Positions 53,694 through 62,300 of a stretch of DNA of 64,000 nucleotides are shown in pieces. The notes under the pieces are model-generated. The model saw only the letters and a list, made by a program, of their open reading frames with translations. It was not told where the DNA came from and did not search any database. Every line of letters starts with the position of its first letter. Position 1 is the stretch's first letter. The stretch comes from Micromonospora sp. NBC_01740 (lineage in GTDB: Bacteria > Actinomycetota > Actinomycetes > Mycobacteriales > Micromonosporaceae), in contig NZ_CP109150.1 in the NCBI RefSeq assembly GCF_035920365.1, positions 1,922,001 through 1,986,000 of the forward strand, read 5' to 3'. The translations under genes were made by a program, and so were the position numbers.

Positions 53694-55157
53694 TCAGACG
53701 ATCTTGAGATTGGCCATCATGCCCATCGCGCTGTGGTCGACCATGTGGCAGTGGTACGGGTAGACCCCGCGCCAGGTGTCGAAGGTGGCCTGGAGCCGTA
53801 CGCTCTGCCCGGGCCAGACGATCACAGTGTCCTTCAGGCCGGACTCGGTGGGATCGGCCGGTGCGCCGTTGCGGCCGAGCACCCGGAACTGCACCAGGTG
53901 CATGTGGAAGTTGTGCGGCATGAAGGCGTTGGCGTTGGTCACCGTCCACTCCTCGGTGCTGCCCCAGGCGATGGTGGTGTCGATCCGCGCCGGATCGAAG
54001 ACCTTGCCGTCTATGTACGCCTGGTGCCCACCGGAGCCCGGCTCGTCCATCCGCAGCTCGATGTTGCGGCGCACGGTCGGCGTGGGCAGTGGAGGCAGGG
54101 TGCGCAGCCGCTGCGGTACCGAGGTGCGGTCCCGCCCCTTCGTCCGTACGACGTCGAAGCGCATCACCTGGCCTACCTGCTCGGCCGGGCCCGGCCCCAT
54201 CAGGTTCTGCAGCACCACCGAGGTGCCAGGCTGGTAGCGGGCGAAGTCGATCACCACGTCGAGCCGTTCGCCGGGCGAGAACAGCAGGTGCTGCATGGTG
54301 ACCGGTGCCTCCAGCAGGCCTCCGTCGGAACCGATCACCGTGATGTCCCCGCCGTCGGCGAGCCGCAGCAGGAAGAACCGCAGATTGCTTGAGTTGACCA
54401 AACGGAAACGGTAGCGGCGGGCCTGTACCTCAAAGCGCGGCCACGGCCGCCCGTTGACCAGCAGGGTGGTCCGGTTGTCGGCGTCGTCCATGGTCCAGAC
54501 CAGCTGAGCGTTGGCGTCCAGGTGCGCGTCGCGTAGCACCAGCGGGACGTCGAACCGGCCGCGGGGCAACGGGAGCGCCGTCTCGGTGCGGTCGGTGAGC
54601 AGGTAGAGGCTGGACAGGCCCCGGTAGAGGTGCTCGGCCTCCATGTGGTGGGTGTGGTCGTGCATCCAGAGCGTGGCGTGCGGCTGCCGGTTCGGATAGT
54701 TGTAGACCCGCTCGCCGCCGGGCGGAATCGTGGCGTCGCCCGACCCGTCGTCGCCGGGGGCGGTGGCGCCGCCGTGCAGGTGCACCGCCGTGGGCATGTC
54801 CAGCCGGTTGCGCTGGCGTACCACCACCCGCCGACCCGACGTAGCGCGGATCGTCGGGCCGGGCAGGTCGCCGTTGTAGGTGTACACCTCGGTGCGAGTG
54901 CCCGGCACGATCTCCAGGCGCCTGCGGTGCATCGTGACCGAGTAGTAGTCGGTGGTGGCGGTCCGCAGCACCGGGCGCAGGGTCTGCGGCACGGTCAACG
55001 GGACGGTGAACGGGGTCACGGGCGGGGGCGTCGGGGAGGCTACCCCTGCCGCTGCGGGGGCTGCGCCCAACCTTCCGGCGAGGCTGGCCAGGCCGCTGGT
55101 CGCCCCGATGATGCCCGACGCCGCACCGAGGCGCAGCAGTTGACGACGAGTGGACAA
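53694..55157 (-). CDS. Tat-exported multicopper oxidase
   Basis: The 487-residue three-cupredoxin oxidase has a twin-arginine signal (STRRQLLRLGAASGIIG). The copper sites are all seen: HLHGG, WMHDHTHH, HNFHMHLVQF and HCHMVDHSAMGMM, giving types 1, 2 and 3 copper. Laccase-like or CotA/SufI-like oxidation of phenols or metal ions outside the membrane is expected. The start is probably TTG 55155-55157, with GGGAAGGGACC upstream and the Tat motif at the correct distance; the frame upstream to 55253 adds Arg-rich sequence without a start signal. A single gene with its own terminator. Confidence 0.93.
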   Translation of the reverse strand: MSTRRQLLRLGAASGIIGATSGLASLAGRLGAAPAAAGVASPTPPPVTPFTVPLTVPQTLRPVLRTATTDYYSVTMHRRRLEIVPGTRTEVYTYNGDLPGPTIRATSGRRVVVRQRNRLDMPTAVHLHGGATAPGDDGSGDATIPPGGERVYNYPNRQPHATLWMHDHTHHMEAEHLYRGLSSLYLLTDRTETALPLPRGRFDVPLVLRDAHLDANAQLVWTMDDADNRTTLLVNGRPWPRFEVQARRYRFRLVNSSNLRFFLLRLADGGDITVIGSDGGLLEAPVTMQHLLFSPGERLDVVIDFARYQPGTSVVLQNLMGPGPAEQVGQVMRFDVVRTKGRDRTSVPQRLRTLPPLPTPTVRRNIELRMDEPGSGGHQAYIDGKVFDPARIDTTIAWGSTEEWTVTNANAFMPHNFHMHLVQFRVLGRNGAPADPTESGLKDTVIVWPGQSVRLQATFDTWRGVYPYHCHMVDHSAMGMMANLKIV

Positions 55158-55418
55158 GTTGGTCCCTTCCCAGGATGTTCGCGAGAGTTCCCGCAGGCGC
55201 CGGCGGCTGGCGGACCGGACGGTCGTCGCAGGCACGATGATGCCGGCAATCACACAGAGAGGTGACCCCTATCGGCCGCGCACCTGGAGACGCTCTGCGG
55301 GTCGAATGCCCCTATGGATGGCAGGGCGGGTGGGCGTGACGGGTGCGGGGAGATGCCGGTGGATCTCGCGGGCGACGACGGGCCGCCGAGGTGGCGAGGC
55401 GTGTCGTACGGTCGACGC

Positions 55419-55796
55419 ATGCCCGCACCCGATGACGTCCTGGCCGCCCTCCGCGACTTCGTGGCCCGCGTCGACGCCCTCGATCCGGCCGCCGCGCCGC
55501 AGGGCGAGCTGGTCGTCGGCCTGCGGGGCGTGGAGTCGCGGCTGGCGCTGAGCGCCCCGGTCGCCCGCGCCCTGGTGGAGGCGTTGCGGGCGTACCACGA
55601 CCCGCGCGACCGGGGTCGCTGCGACCACTGCGGCGGCGGGCGACTCGACGACAACTTCCTGTGCGGAGACTGCGGCCGACCCAGCGGGCTGTTCGGCCAG
55701 TTGGTCTCCGAGCGGGCCGCCCGGCACCCGGAGCAGGGCGCGGTCCCGGCGGCGCCCGCCGCGGGCGGCCGGCACGCCCGCGCCGACGGTCGCTGA
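55419..55796 (+). CDS. Small zinc-ribbon hypothetical protein
   Basis: The 125-residue protein has a helical N-terminal half (DDVLAALRDFVARVDALDP). A CDHCGGGRLDDNFLCGDCGR ribbon follows near residues 67-86, with two CxxC pairs that should bind one zinc ion. No family was recognised. ATG 55419 is the start; no strong ribosome site. It is upstream of the DUF4240 gene, 122 bases apart, same strand. Confidence 0.65.
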   Translation: MPAPDDVLAALRDFVARVDALDPAAAPQGELVVGLRGVESRLALSAPVARALVEALRAYHDPRDRGRCDHCGGGRLDDNFLCGDCGRPSGLFGQLVSERAARHPEQGAVPAAPAAGGRHARADGR

Positions 55797-55918
55797 CCCC
55801 GGCGGGCCCGACCCGACCGCGCGGTGCCGCGGCCCTGCCGGCGGCGACCACGGCCGGGAGGCATGGCGTACGTCGGCGACCCACGACTTTTGTCGGTCCT
55901 CGTCGCTACCCTCCCGGC

Positions 55919-56455
55919 GTGACTGATCTGGTGGATGGCGTGCGGGTGCCGAGCGTCGAGGAGGAGGCCCGGTTCTGGGCCCTCGTCGAGGCCGCCTGGG
56001 AACGGCTCGGCGACGAGCCCGCCGCGCTCCGGCGCGCGTTGCCGACGCGGGACCCGGCAGCCGGCGACGAGGGCCTGTACGCCATCGACGCGTGGCTCGA
56101 CCGGTTCCTCGACAACCTGCGCCAGCTCGCCGAGGGGCTGTCCAGCCGGGAGCTGACCGACCTGGACCGGGTGCTCGAGCGCAAACTGCACGACATCGAC
56201 CGGGCCGACGTGCACGAGGTGACCGACGGCTCCGACGACGGTTTCCTCTACTCCCGGGGCCACATCGTCGCGCTCGGGCGGGATTTCTACGAGGCGGTGC
56301 ACGCCGATCCGACCGTCGCTCTGCCCGACACCGCGTACGAGGCCATGTGCTACTTCTTCGCCAGGCTGCACAGGGAGCGCTTCGGCGCCTGGCCGGAGAC
56401 CGGCTCGGGCATCTCCCGCGAGTCCTGCACCAACCCGGCCGGCTGGAGCGCCTGA
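55919..56455 (+). CDS. DUF4240 domain protein
   Basis: The 178-residue protein matches the DUF4240 pattern: EEARFWALVEAAWERLGDEP at the start and LAEGLSSRELTDLDRVLERK, then FLYSRGHIVALGRDFYEAVH. These cytoplasmic proteins are common in Streptomyces and Micromonospora and have no established role. GTG 55919 is chosen as the start; CTCCCGGC before it is weak. It is flanked by a VOC-family gene on the same strand. Confidence 0.8.
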   Translation: MTDLVDGVRVPSVEEEARFWALVEAAWERLGDEPAALRRALPTRDPAAGDEGLYAIDAWLDRFLDNLRQLAEGLSSRELTDLDRVLERKLHDIDRADVHEVTDGSDDGFLYSRGHIVALGRDFYEAVHADPTVALPDTAYEAMCYFFARLHRERFGAWPETGSGISRESCTNPAGWSA

Positions 56456-56548
56456 CACCACGCCCGCCACGGCGGGGGCAACCAGGAGTTCCGCGCGACG
56501 GCCCGCACACTGACCGTACGCAGTCGTCAACCCTCCGGAGGCAGCCTC

Positions 56549-56953
56549 ATGCAGTACGCACCCGTCGTCGTCGCCCTGCCGATCGCCGACCGCCCCACCT
56601 CGTACCGCTTCTACTCGGAAGGGCTCGGCCTGGAGGCCATCGGAGAGTTGGCCGAGGACGGCATCCCCGAGCCCCTGCAGTACGCCGTCAACGACGGCCT
56701 CCGCGTCATGCTGGTGCCCACCGGCGGCTTCGGCTGGGTCATCGGCGACCACGAGGTGGCCCCGCGCGGGCAGAGCGAGTGCCTCGTCAGCCTCCCGGCC
56801 GCGACGCCGGCCGAGGTCGACGAACTCGTCGGGCGGGCCCGGGCCGCCGGCGCGCAGGTCGTCGTCGAGCCGGCTGCCCAGCCGTGGGGCTACACGGGCA
56901 CCTTCGCCGACCCGGACGGTCACCTCTGGACGGTGCAGGCCGACGGGCGCTGA
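56549..56953 (+). CDS. VOC family (glyoxalase/bleomycin-resistance fold) protein
   Basis: The 134-residue protein is one vicinal-oxygen-chelate module pair. It starts MQYAPVVVALPIADRPTSYR with YSEGLGLEAIGEL, and ends GYTGTFADPDGHLWTVQADG, typical of the fold. The metal-binding Glu/His are not all clear, so catalytic activity is uncertain. ATG 56549 follows GGAGG. A hairpin terminator follows the stop. Confidence 0.85.
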   Translation: MQYAPVVVALPIADRPTSYRFYSEGLGLEAIGELAEDGIPEPLQYAVNDGLRVMLVPTGGFGWVIGDHEVAPRGQSECLVSLPAATPAEVDELVGRARAAGAQVVVEPAAQPWGYTGTFADPDGHLWTVQADGR

Positions 56954-56976
56954 CGCCACCGACCGGACCGAGACGA

Positions 56977-57013
56977 GCGGACGGCCCGGTTCGCGGGGAA
57001 CCGGGCCGTCCGC
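56977..57013. terminator. Bidirectional terminator
   Basis: GCGGACGGCCCGGTTC and its exact complement (16 base pairs, 5-base loop) between the convergent VOC and SRPBCC genes. Confidence 0.88.
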
Positions 57014-57038
57014 CGACAGGGGCAGGCGTGCGGGGAGA

Positions 57039-57758
57039 TCAGAGGGTGCGGTGCGGGTAGCCGGCGGGGCCGGGCTCCGGAACGACCTCGACCTCGGTCA
57101 CCACGTACTCCGTGTCGGTCGTCGTGGTGGCCGGCCGGTCGTCGGCGTCGGAGCGGCGCTTCGCCGCCGCGGCGGCTCCGGCGGCTGCGGCGGCCCCGGC
57201 CACGGCGGCACCCGCCGCCACGGCCTTGCCGGACACGCCGGCGCTGCCGCTGTCGCCGCGGGTGGCGGCGGCGTGCTCGACGCCCGGGGTGCCGACACCG
57301 AGGCCGCTGTCGACCGAGCCGCGCCAGGCGCCGCTCTCGACGCCGCGCTCCTCGATGTACGTCTTGAACTTCCGCAGGTCGGATTCCGCCTGCCGCTCGA
57401 TGATGTTGAGCTTGTCGCCGGCCTTCTCGAGCAGGCCCTCGGGCTCGTACTCGAGGTGCAGGCTGACCATGGTGCGGTCGGCGTCGACGGGCTGGAAGTA
57501 GACCGCGCCGGCGTTGGTCACGCCTTCGGTGGCCGCCCAGGCCACCTTCCGGTCGGGCACCTGCTCCAGCACCCTGGCGTCCCACTCGCGCTGGACGCCA
57601 CCGATCTCGGCGACCCAGTGCATGCGCCTGTCGTCGAGCTGGCGCACCTCACGGACGCCCCCCATGAAGCGGGGGAACTCCTCGAACTGCGTCCACTGGT
57701 TGTACGCGGTGCTGACCGGAACCTGTACTTCGATGGACTTCTCGACCTTCGTGGTCAT
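57039..57758 (-). CDS. SRPBCC (polyketide cyclase/dehydrase-like) protein with repeat-rich tail
   Basis: The 239-residue protein has an N-terminal START-like domain (VEKSIEVQVPVSTAYNQWTQ, FPRFMGGVREVRQLDDRRMH, VSLHLEYEPEGLLEKAGDKL). An Ala-rich segment near residues 175-200 (AVAAGAAVAGAAAAAG) could be a membrane-associated helix. A charged tail ends the protein. Such proteins bind hydrophobic ligands and are often stress-linked. ATG 57756-57758 follows GAGGAGGA; a TTG two codons earlier is too close to that site. Confidence 0.85.
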   Translation of the reverse strand: MTTKVEKSIEVQVPVSTAYNQWTQFEEFPRFMGGVREVRQLDDRRMHWVAEIGGVQREWDARVLEQVPDRKVAWAATEGVTNAGAVYFQPVDADRTMVSLHLEYEPEGLLEKAGDKLNIIERQAESDLRKFKTYIEERGVESGAWRGSVDSGLGVGTPGVEHAAATRGDSGSAGVSGKAVAAGAAVAGAAAAAGAAAAAKRRSDADDRPATTTTDTEYVVTEVEVVPEPGPAGYPHRTL

Positions 57759-57884
57759 GGGCAATCCTCCTCGTCAGGTTGAGCCGTCATCGTCGACGAA
57801 ACTCCTACCCCGACCGAGGGCACTCAACCGCCGGACCTGCCGACACACCACATCGGAGGGCCGCCGATCGCCCGTCGGGGCCGG

Positions 57885-59177
57885 TCAGTCGGCCTGCTCG
57901 GGGAGCCCGTGAAGGCGGCGTACCGGGGAGAAGGCGACCCACAGCACCCCGGCGAGCGCGCCCGCCGTCGCGATCCACAACGCCGGCCGTACGCCGAGGG
58001 CGGTGCCGAGCGCGCCGCCGAGCAGCGCGCCGATCGGCCGGATGCCGTAGTTGATGGTGCGCCGGGCCCCGGCGATCCGCGCCAGCAGCGCCTCCGGGGT
58101 CAGCGCGGTCTGCACCGAGCCGACCGTGATGTCGAGCAGCATCACCCCGGCAGCGGAGAGGAACTCGGCGGCGAAGAGCATCCCGACCATCAGCGGTGTC
58201 GGCCCGCCGGCGAGGGGGATGAGCACCAGGGGGGCGGGGAAGAGGACGAACCCGGCCAGCAGGGTCGGGCCGACGCCGAAGCGGCGGACCAGCCGGCCGG
58301 TGAGCGCCGCCCCGATCAGGCCGCCCACCGCCCCCGCGCCCAGCACGGCGCCCAGCAGGCCGGGCGCGAGGCCCAGCTCCTGCGTGGCGTAGAGCACGAA
58401 GAGCGCGATGAACATGAAGTTGAACAGGTTGATCGTGGTGGTGCCGAGCACGGTCGCGCGCATCATCGGCGTCCGCGCGATAAACCGCAGCCCGGCGCCG
58501 AGGGCCAGCCCACCGCCGCGCGCGGGCGCCGGCTCCGTCGGCCGGATGCGCACCAGGAAGTACGCGGACACGAGGTACGACAGCGCGTCGGCGACCAGGG
58601 CGATCGGCGCGGTGAGCACCTGCACCAGGACGCCGCCGATGCTCGGCCCGGCCACCAGGGACATCGCCCGGCTGCCGTTGATGAGGGTGTTCGCCTCGAC
58701 GTAGTCGGCGCGCCCGACCACGGAGACGAAGAGCGGCCCCCGGGCGACCTCGAAGATCACGGCGAGCGTGCCGACCGCGAAGGCCGCCAGGTAGAGCTGC
58801 GGCATCGTCAGCAGGTCCAGCATGTACGCCACCGGCACGGCGGTGAGCAGCAGCGCCCGCCCGAGGTCCGTCAGGATCATGAGCCGGCGCTTGTGCGGGT
58901 ACCGGTCGACCCAGGCGCCGGCGAGCAGCGAGAAGAGCAGGTTCGGGGCGAGCGCGGCGGCGGTCAGGTAGCCCATCTCGGCGGGGGTCGCCTCGAAGAC
59001 CAGCACGGCCAGCAGCGGCAGGGCCAGGGTGGAGATCTCGTCGCCGAAGTACGAGACGGTCTGCGCCGACCAGTACCGACGGAACACGCGCTCGCGCAGC
59101 AACCGGGGCAGCGGGCCGCGCCGGGCGGGACCGTCGGGTGGGGCGGCAACCGGGACGCCGGTCGCCTGACCGCTCAT
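57885..59177 (-). CDS. MFS transporter (DHA3-type exporter)
   Basis: The 430-residue protein has about 12 hydrophobic helices and the MFS loop VDRYPHKRRLMILTDLGRAL near residue 85-105. By similarity with MefA/macrolide-type exporters it is a drug/proton antiporter; the substrate is not evident. Its ATG overlaps the stop of the upstream ArsR-type gene (ATGA at 59174-59177), so the two are translated together and the regulator probably controls the transporter. Confidence 0.88.
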   Translation of the reverse strand: MSGQATGVPVAAPPDGPARRGPLPRLLRERVFRRYWSAQTVSYFGDEISTLALPLLAVLVFEATPAEMGYLTAAALAPNLLFSLLAGAWVDRYPHKRRLMILTDLGRALLLTAVPVAYMLDLLTMPQLYLAAFAVGTLAVIFEVARGPLFVSVVGRADYVEANTLINGSRAMSLVAGPSIGGVLVQVLTAPIALVADALSYLVSAYFLVRIRPTEPAPARGGGLALGAGLRFIARTPMMRATVLGTTTINLFNFMFIALFVLYATQELGLAPGLLGAVLGAGAVGGLIGAALTGRLVRRFGVGPTLLAGFVLFPAPLVLIPLAGGPTPLMVGMLFAAEFLSAAGVMLLDITVGSVQTALTPEALLARIAGARRTINYGIRPIGALLGGALGTALGVRPALWIATAGALAGVLWVAFSPVRRLHGLPEQAD

Positions 59178-59974
59178 CGGTCGCTCTCCTGCTCACCGAG
59201 GTCGCGGGCAACCGGTCCGCTGACCGGAAGCTCCCCGTCACCGCCACCGTCACCGTCCCCGCCGCCGGCGCCGGTGGTGGCCGCGTTGGCGTGGTCGGTG
59301 GTCGGGCTGGCTCCGGCGACGGCCGTGTTGGTGTTGGCGGTGGTCGGGCTGTCATTGGTGGCAGCGGTGGTGGTAGGGCCGGTGGCGTCGGCGAGGGCAT
59401 CGGTGGGTGGCGGGTCGGCGAGGAGGGCCAGGCGGATGAGGCTGACCTTCCGGCTGCCGGCCGGACGCTTCGCCGGGTCGGCGATCCGGTCGTCGTACTC
59501 GGTGACCAGGGCGTCGATCCGTGCCCTGAGCGCGGCCATCTCGTCGACGGTGACGTAGACCGGCCGGTCGGCGAAGCCGGTGACCGCCCGCCAGGCCGTC
59601 GACTCCTCGGCGCGTCGGGCCAGGAACTCCTCGGCCTTGCGGACGTAGAGGGCGAGCTGGACGGCGCTCAGTTCGTCGACGGCCGCGCGGGTCTGCGGGT
59701 CGTCCGAGACGTCGTCCCAGGAGGTGTTGAGGGCGGTGGCCCGCCAGGGCCGCTCGCGGGCGTCGGCGCCGGGTGCCCGCTCGGCGAGCCCGTACTTGGC
59801 GAGCTGCCGGAGGTGGAACGAGCAGTTCGGGACGCTCTCGCCGAGCCGCTCGGCAGCCTGGGTCGCGGTCATCGGGCCCTGCTGGCGCAGCAGACCGATC
59901 AGCGCCATCCGCAGCGGGTGTGCGTACCCGCGCAGGGCCTTGGGGTCGGAGAGTTTCACCTCGGGCAACGACAT
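59174..59974 (-). CDS. ArsR-type winged-helix regulator with low-complexity tail
   Basis: The 266-residue protein has an N-terminal winged helix (HPLRMALIGLLRQQGPMTAT, AAERLGESVPNCSFHLRQLA, residues about 19-60) and a middle helical domain with EEFLARRAEESTAWRAVTGF. The last 75 residues are Thr/Ala/Asn/Gly repeats (TTANTNTAVAGASPTTDHAN, then GGGDGDGGGDGE), a strange extension for this family. ATG 59972-59974 is preceded, 13 bases upstream, by the palindrome TCTTTATAAAGA. It likely represses its own operon with the MFS exporter. Confidence 0.85.
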   Translation of the reverse strand: MSLPEVKLSDPKALRGYAHPLRMALIGLLRQQGPMTATQAAERLGESVPNCSFHLRQLAKYGLAERAPGADARERPWRATALNTSWDDVSDDPQTRAAVDELSAVQLALYVRKAEEFLARRAEESTAWRAVTGFADRPVYVTVDEMAALRARIDALVTEYDDRIADPAKRPAGSRKVSLIRLALLADPPPTDALADATGPTTTAATNDSPTTANTNTAVAGASPTTDHANAATTGAGGGDGDGGGDGELPVSGPVARDLGEQESDR

Positions 59975-59986
59975 ACCCTAAAGCTA

Positions 59987-59998
59987 TCTTTATAAAGA
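59987..59998. promoter_or_regulatory. Palindrome TCTTTATAAAGA, candidate operator
   Basis: A perfect AT-rich 12-base palindrome in very GC-rich DNA, 13 bases before the ArsR-type start. TAAAG half-sites recur beside it (CCTAAAGC, CCCTTTAG). It fits an autoregulatory operator that also overlaps the -10 region. Confidence 0.65.
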
Positions 59999-60079
59999 AC
60001 CCTTTAGCAACACCCCAGCCGCCACCACGTATGACCAACACCCACCCGCCGATGGCCGCCCAACACCGCATCAACCGGA

Positions 60080-60140
60080 GGTGATCAGGACGCCATGGAC
60101 GTCAAAAGCGCCCCTTGACGTCCATGGCGTCCTGATCACC
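60080..60140. repeat. Perfect 26-bp inverted repeat
   Basis: Arms at 60080-60105 and 60115-60140 (start GGTGATCAGGACGCCATGG) are exact complements around a 9-base loop. It lies in the 421-base gene-free stretch 59975-60395, which also holds the operator and a 43-base tandem repeat; the rest shows nothing. It is longer and more perfect than a terminator needs, and more like a dispersed palindromic element. Confidence 0.92.
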
Positions 60141-60282
60141 AAGGGGCTCACTGGGGTGGGTGCCCTGGCGGGTGGCGCGGTGGGGCCAACGGCGTGCCAC
60201 ATCTGCGGCGGGTGGCAGCGCGGTGTCTCACCCGCGCGGGCGGCCAGGGGACGCGGCCCGGGAGACATGGCCCAGTGCGGGG

Positions 60283-60411
60283 GAGGGCTCAGGAGCTGAC
60301 GGCTAAGCGTCAGGTGGGCACGAGCGAGGGCTCAGAAGCTGACGGCGAGGCGGCAAGTGCGGACAGGGGAGGGCTCAGGGACCGGCGGCGAGGTGTCAGG
60401 TGTAGATGGTG
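60283..60411. repeat. Three 43-bp degenerate repeats spanning a stop codon
   Basis: Units start at 60283, 60326 and 60369, each with GAGGGCTCAG followed by a GACGGC/GGCGGC block and a GTCAGGTG-like end. The third holds the stop of the PPOX gene (TCA at 60396-60398), so the copies derive from that gene's 3' end. Confidence 0.75.
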
Positions 60412-61013
60412 GTGGCGTAGTTCGGGCCGTAGTGGCGTTCCAGGTCGGCCAGGCTCTCGGCCGGGTTCTCGACCTCCTTGATCAGCCGGGCCCGGGACGG
60501 CAGTGCGTCCGGCTGCCAGCTCTCCGGCTGCCACAACTCGGAGCGCAGGAACGCCTTGGCGCAGTGGTAGAAGATCTGCTCGATCTCCACCACCACGGCG
60601 AGGATCGGGCGGTGCCCCTTGACCACCATGTCGTCGAACCACGGCGCGTCGCGGACCAGCCGGGCCCGGCCGTTGATCCGCAGCGTGTCCGTACGCCCGG
60701 GAATCAGGAAGATCAGTCCGACGTGCGGGTTGTCCAGGATGTTGCGGTAGCCGTCGGCGCGCCGGTTGCCCGGCCGTTCCGGGATGGCGATGGTCCGCTC
60801 GTCCAGCACCAGCGCGAAGCCGGGCGGGTCGCCCTTCGGCGAGACGTCGCAGCTGCCGTCCGCGCCTGCCGTCGCCACCAGGCAGAACGGCGACGCGGCC
60901 AGCCAGTCCCGGTCCCGGGCGTGCAGGACGGGCCGCTCCTTGGTCACCGCGCGCGGCATCGGCGCCCCCAGCAGCTCGCGCAGTTCCTCGTGCGAGGTGA
61001 TGTCCACCGTCAC
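60396..61013 (-). CDS. FMN-binding pyridoxamine 5'-phosphate oxidase family protein
   Basis: The 205-residue split-barrel protein has CLVATAGADGSCDVSPKGDP, TIAIPERPGNRRADGYRNIL and VGLIFLIPGRTDTLRINGRA. These correspond to the MSMEG_1061-type PPOX flavoproteins; the C-terminal IFYHCAKAFLRSELWQPESW is also typical. It binds FMN or F420 as a dimer; the substrate is unknown. GTG 61011-61013 follows GGGGGAGGATCAC. It stands alone between the tandem repeat and the DUF2231 gene. Confidence 0.9.
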   Translation of the reverse strand: MTVDITSHEELRELLGAPMPRAVTKERPVLHARDRDWLAASPFCLVATAGADGSCDVSPKGDPPGFALVLDERTIAIPERPGNRRADGYRNILDNPHVGLIFLIPGRTDTLRINGRARLVRDAPWFDDMVVKGHRPILAVVVEIEQIFYHCAKAFLRSELWQPESWQPDALPSRARLIKEVENPAESLADLERHYGPNYATTIYT

Positions 61014-61199
61014 GTGATCCTCCCCCGTGCGTTGACTCCGGTGGCGGGGTGTCCGCCACGAGTCAGCCTAGAGCGCGACCAGCGCGAGGTTTGTCCCTCC
61101 AGGGCGGGGGTACCGCCTCACCCGACCCGCCCCGGAGAGACCGACCCGCCCGGAGAGACTGACCCGACCCGCCCGGAGATATCGAGCAGTGGAGGCCCG

Positions 61200-61706
61200 A
61201 TGGAGAGCCGGCTCAAGGTGCTGGGTCATCCCGTCCACCCGATGCTGGTCATGTTCCCGGTCGGCCTGCTGGTCACCGCGGTCCTGTTCGACCTGGTGGA
61301 CACCGTCGGCGGGCCGGACTTCCTCGGCGAGGTCGCGTACTGGAACATCACCGTCGGCCTGATCGGCGGCCTGCTGGCCGCGGCGGCCGGGACGTTCGAC
61401 CTGCTGGCCATCCCGTCGGCCACCCGCGCGAAGCGGGTGGCGCTGACCCACGCCGCCGCCAACGTGGCGGTGATCCTGCTCTTCGCCGCGATCTGGGTGG
61501 TCCGGCTCAACGCCGAATCCCGGGCCGCCGGGGGCGCGCTGATCGCCATCGAGGTGGTCGCGCTGGCCATCCTCGGCGTGAGCGCCTGGCTGGGCGGGGA
61601 ACTGGTCGACCGGCTCGGCGTCGGCGTGGACCGGGAGGCCGGGCTGGACGCGCCCAGCTCACTGCGATCCCCGGCGGCCACCCACCGGATCGGAGAGGTG
61701 CAATGA
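61200..61706 (+). CDS. DUF2231 membrane protein
   Basis: The 168-residue protein starts MESRLKVLGHPVHPMLVMFP, with the conserved HPVHPM motif of DUF2231, and has four hydrophobic helices (about 15-35, 47-68, 80-100, 115-135). The histidines could bind a metal or haem. ATG 61200 follows GTGGAGG. Its stop overlaps a 14-codon open frame that leads into the Hsp20 gene, so the three are probably coupled. Confidence 0.88.
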   Translation: MESRLKVLGHPVHPMLVMFPVGLLVTAVLFDLVDTVGGPDFLGEVAYWNITVGLIGGLLAAAAGTFDLLAIPSATRAKRVALTHAAANVAVILLFAAIWVVRLNAESRAAGGALIAIEVVALAILGVSAWLGGELVDRLGVGVDREAGLDAPSSLRSPAATHRIGEVQ

Positions 61707-61747
61707 GCGAGCGCAGCGAGCGGGTCGTCAGCGGAGGGCCGGCATGA
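61703..61747 (+). CDS. 14-residue coupled micro-ORF
   Basis: The frame MSERSERVVSGGPA starts in the ATGA that ends the DUF2231 gene and stops in the ATGA that starts the Hsp20 gene. It contains the sequence GAGCGAGCGCAGCGAGCG, which I recall as frequent between Micromonospora genes. It may be a translational bridge or simply a repeat that happens to be in frame. Confidence 0.35.
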   Translation: MSERSERVVSGGPA

Positions 61748-62292
61748 GCGAGCAGAGCGGCGGGACCGGCCGGGGTTGGCGCGGCCGTCAGCAGGGCTGG
61801 GATCCGATGGGCGAACTCCAGTCGCTGCGTTCGGAGCTGCGCCGGCTGGTCGGGGGCCGGGCCGGGCCGCCGGACGTCGAGATGGCCGAGACCGCCGACG
61901 GCTGGGAGGTCGTGGTGCGGCTGCCCGGGGTGGCGCCGGAGGAGGTGGCCGTCGAACTGGACGACCGCGAGCTCTGCGTCCGGGCCCGCTCCGAGGCCGA
62001 GGTCAACGCCGACCACGGCATCCCCGGCGGCTTCGAGACCAGGGGCTTCGAGTACCGGGTCGACCTGCCGTCCCGGGTGGACCCGGACAGCATCGACGCG
62101 GTCATGGACCACGGCCTGCTCCGGGTGCGGCTGCCCCGGGCCGCCCGGCCCGCGCCGCGCACCATCACCGTCGGCCGCACCGGCCCCCGACCCGCCGGCC
62201 CCGACGGGGGTACGCCGAGCGTCCTCGACCCGGCCGCGGACCGGGAGATGCACCACCCGGACATCGCCGTCGGCGAGACCGACCGGCCGTAA
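61744..62292 (+). CDS. Small heat shock protein (Hsp20/alpha-crystallin)
   Basis: The 182-residue protein has an N-terminal variable part (WDPMGELQSLRSELRRL) and a complete alpha-crystallin domain at about residues 43-135 (MAETADGWEVVVRLPGVAPE, ELCVRARSEAEVN, FEYRVDLPSRVDPDSIDAVM, GLLRVRLPR). A disordered C-terminal tail follows. It binds unfolding proteins without ATP. ATG 61744 shares bases with the micro-ORF stop. The C-terminal I-x-I/V motif is weak (TITV). Confidence 0.92.
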   Translation: MSEQSGGTGRGWRGRQQGWDPMGELQSLRSELRRLVGGRAGPPDVEMAETADGWEVVVRLPGVAPEEVAVELDDRELCVRARSEAEVNADHGIPGGFETRGFEYRVDLPSRVDPDSIDAVMDHGLLRVRLPRAARPAPRTITVGRTGPRPAGPDGGTPSVLDPAADREMHHPDIAVGETDRP

Positions 62293-62300
62293 CGAGCCGC

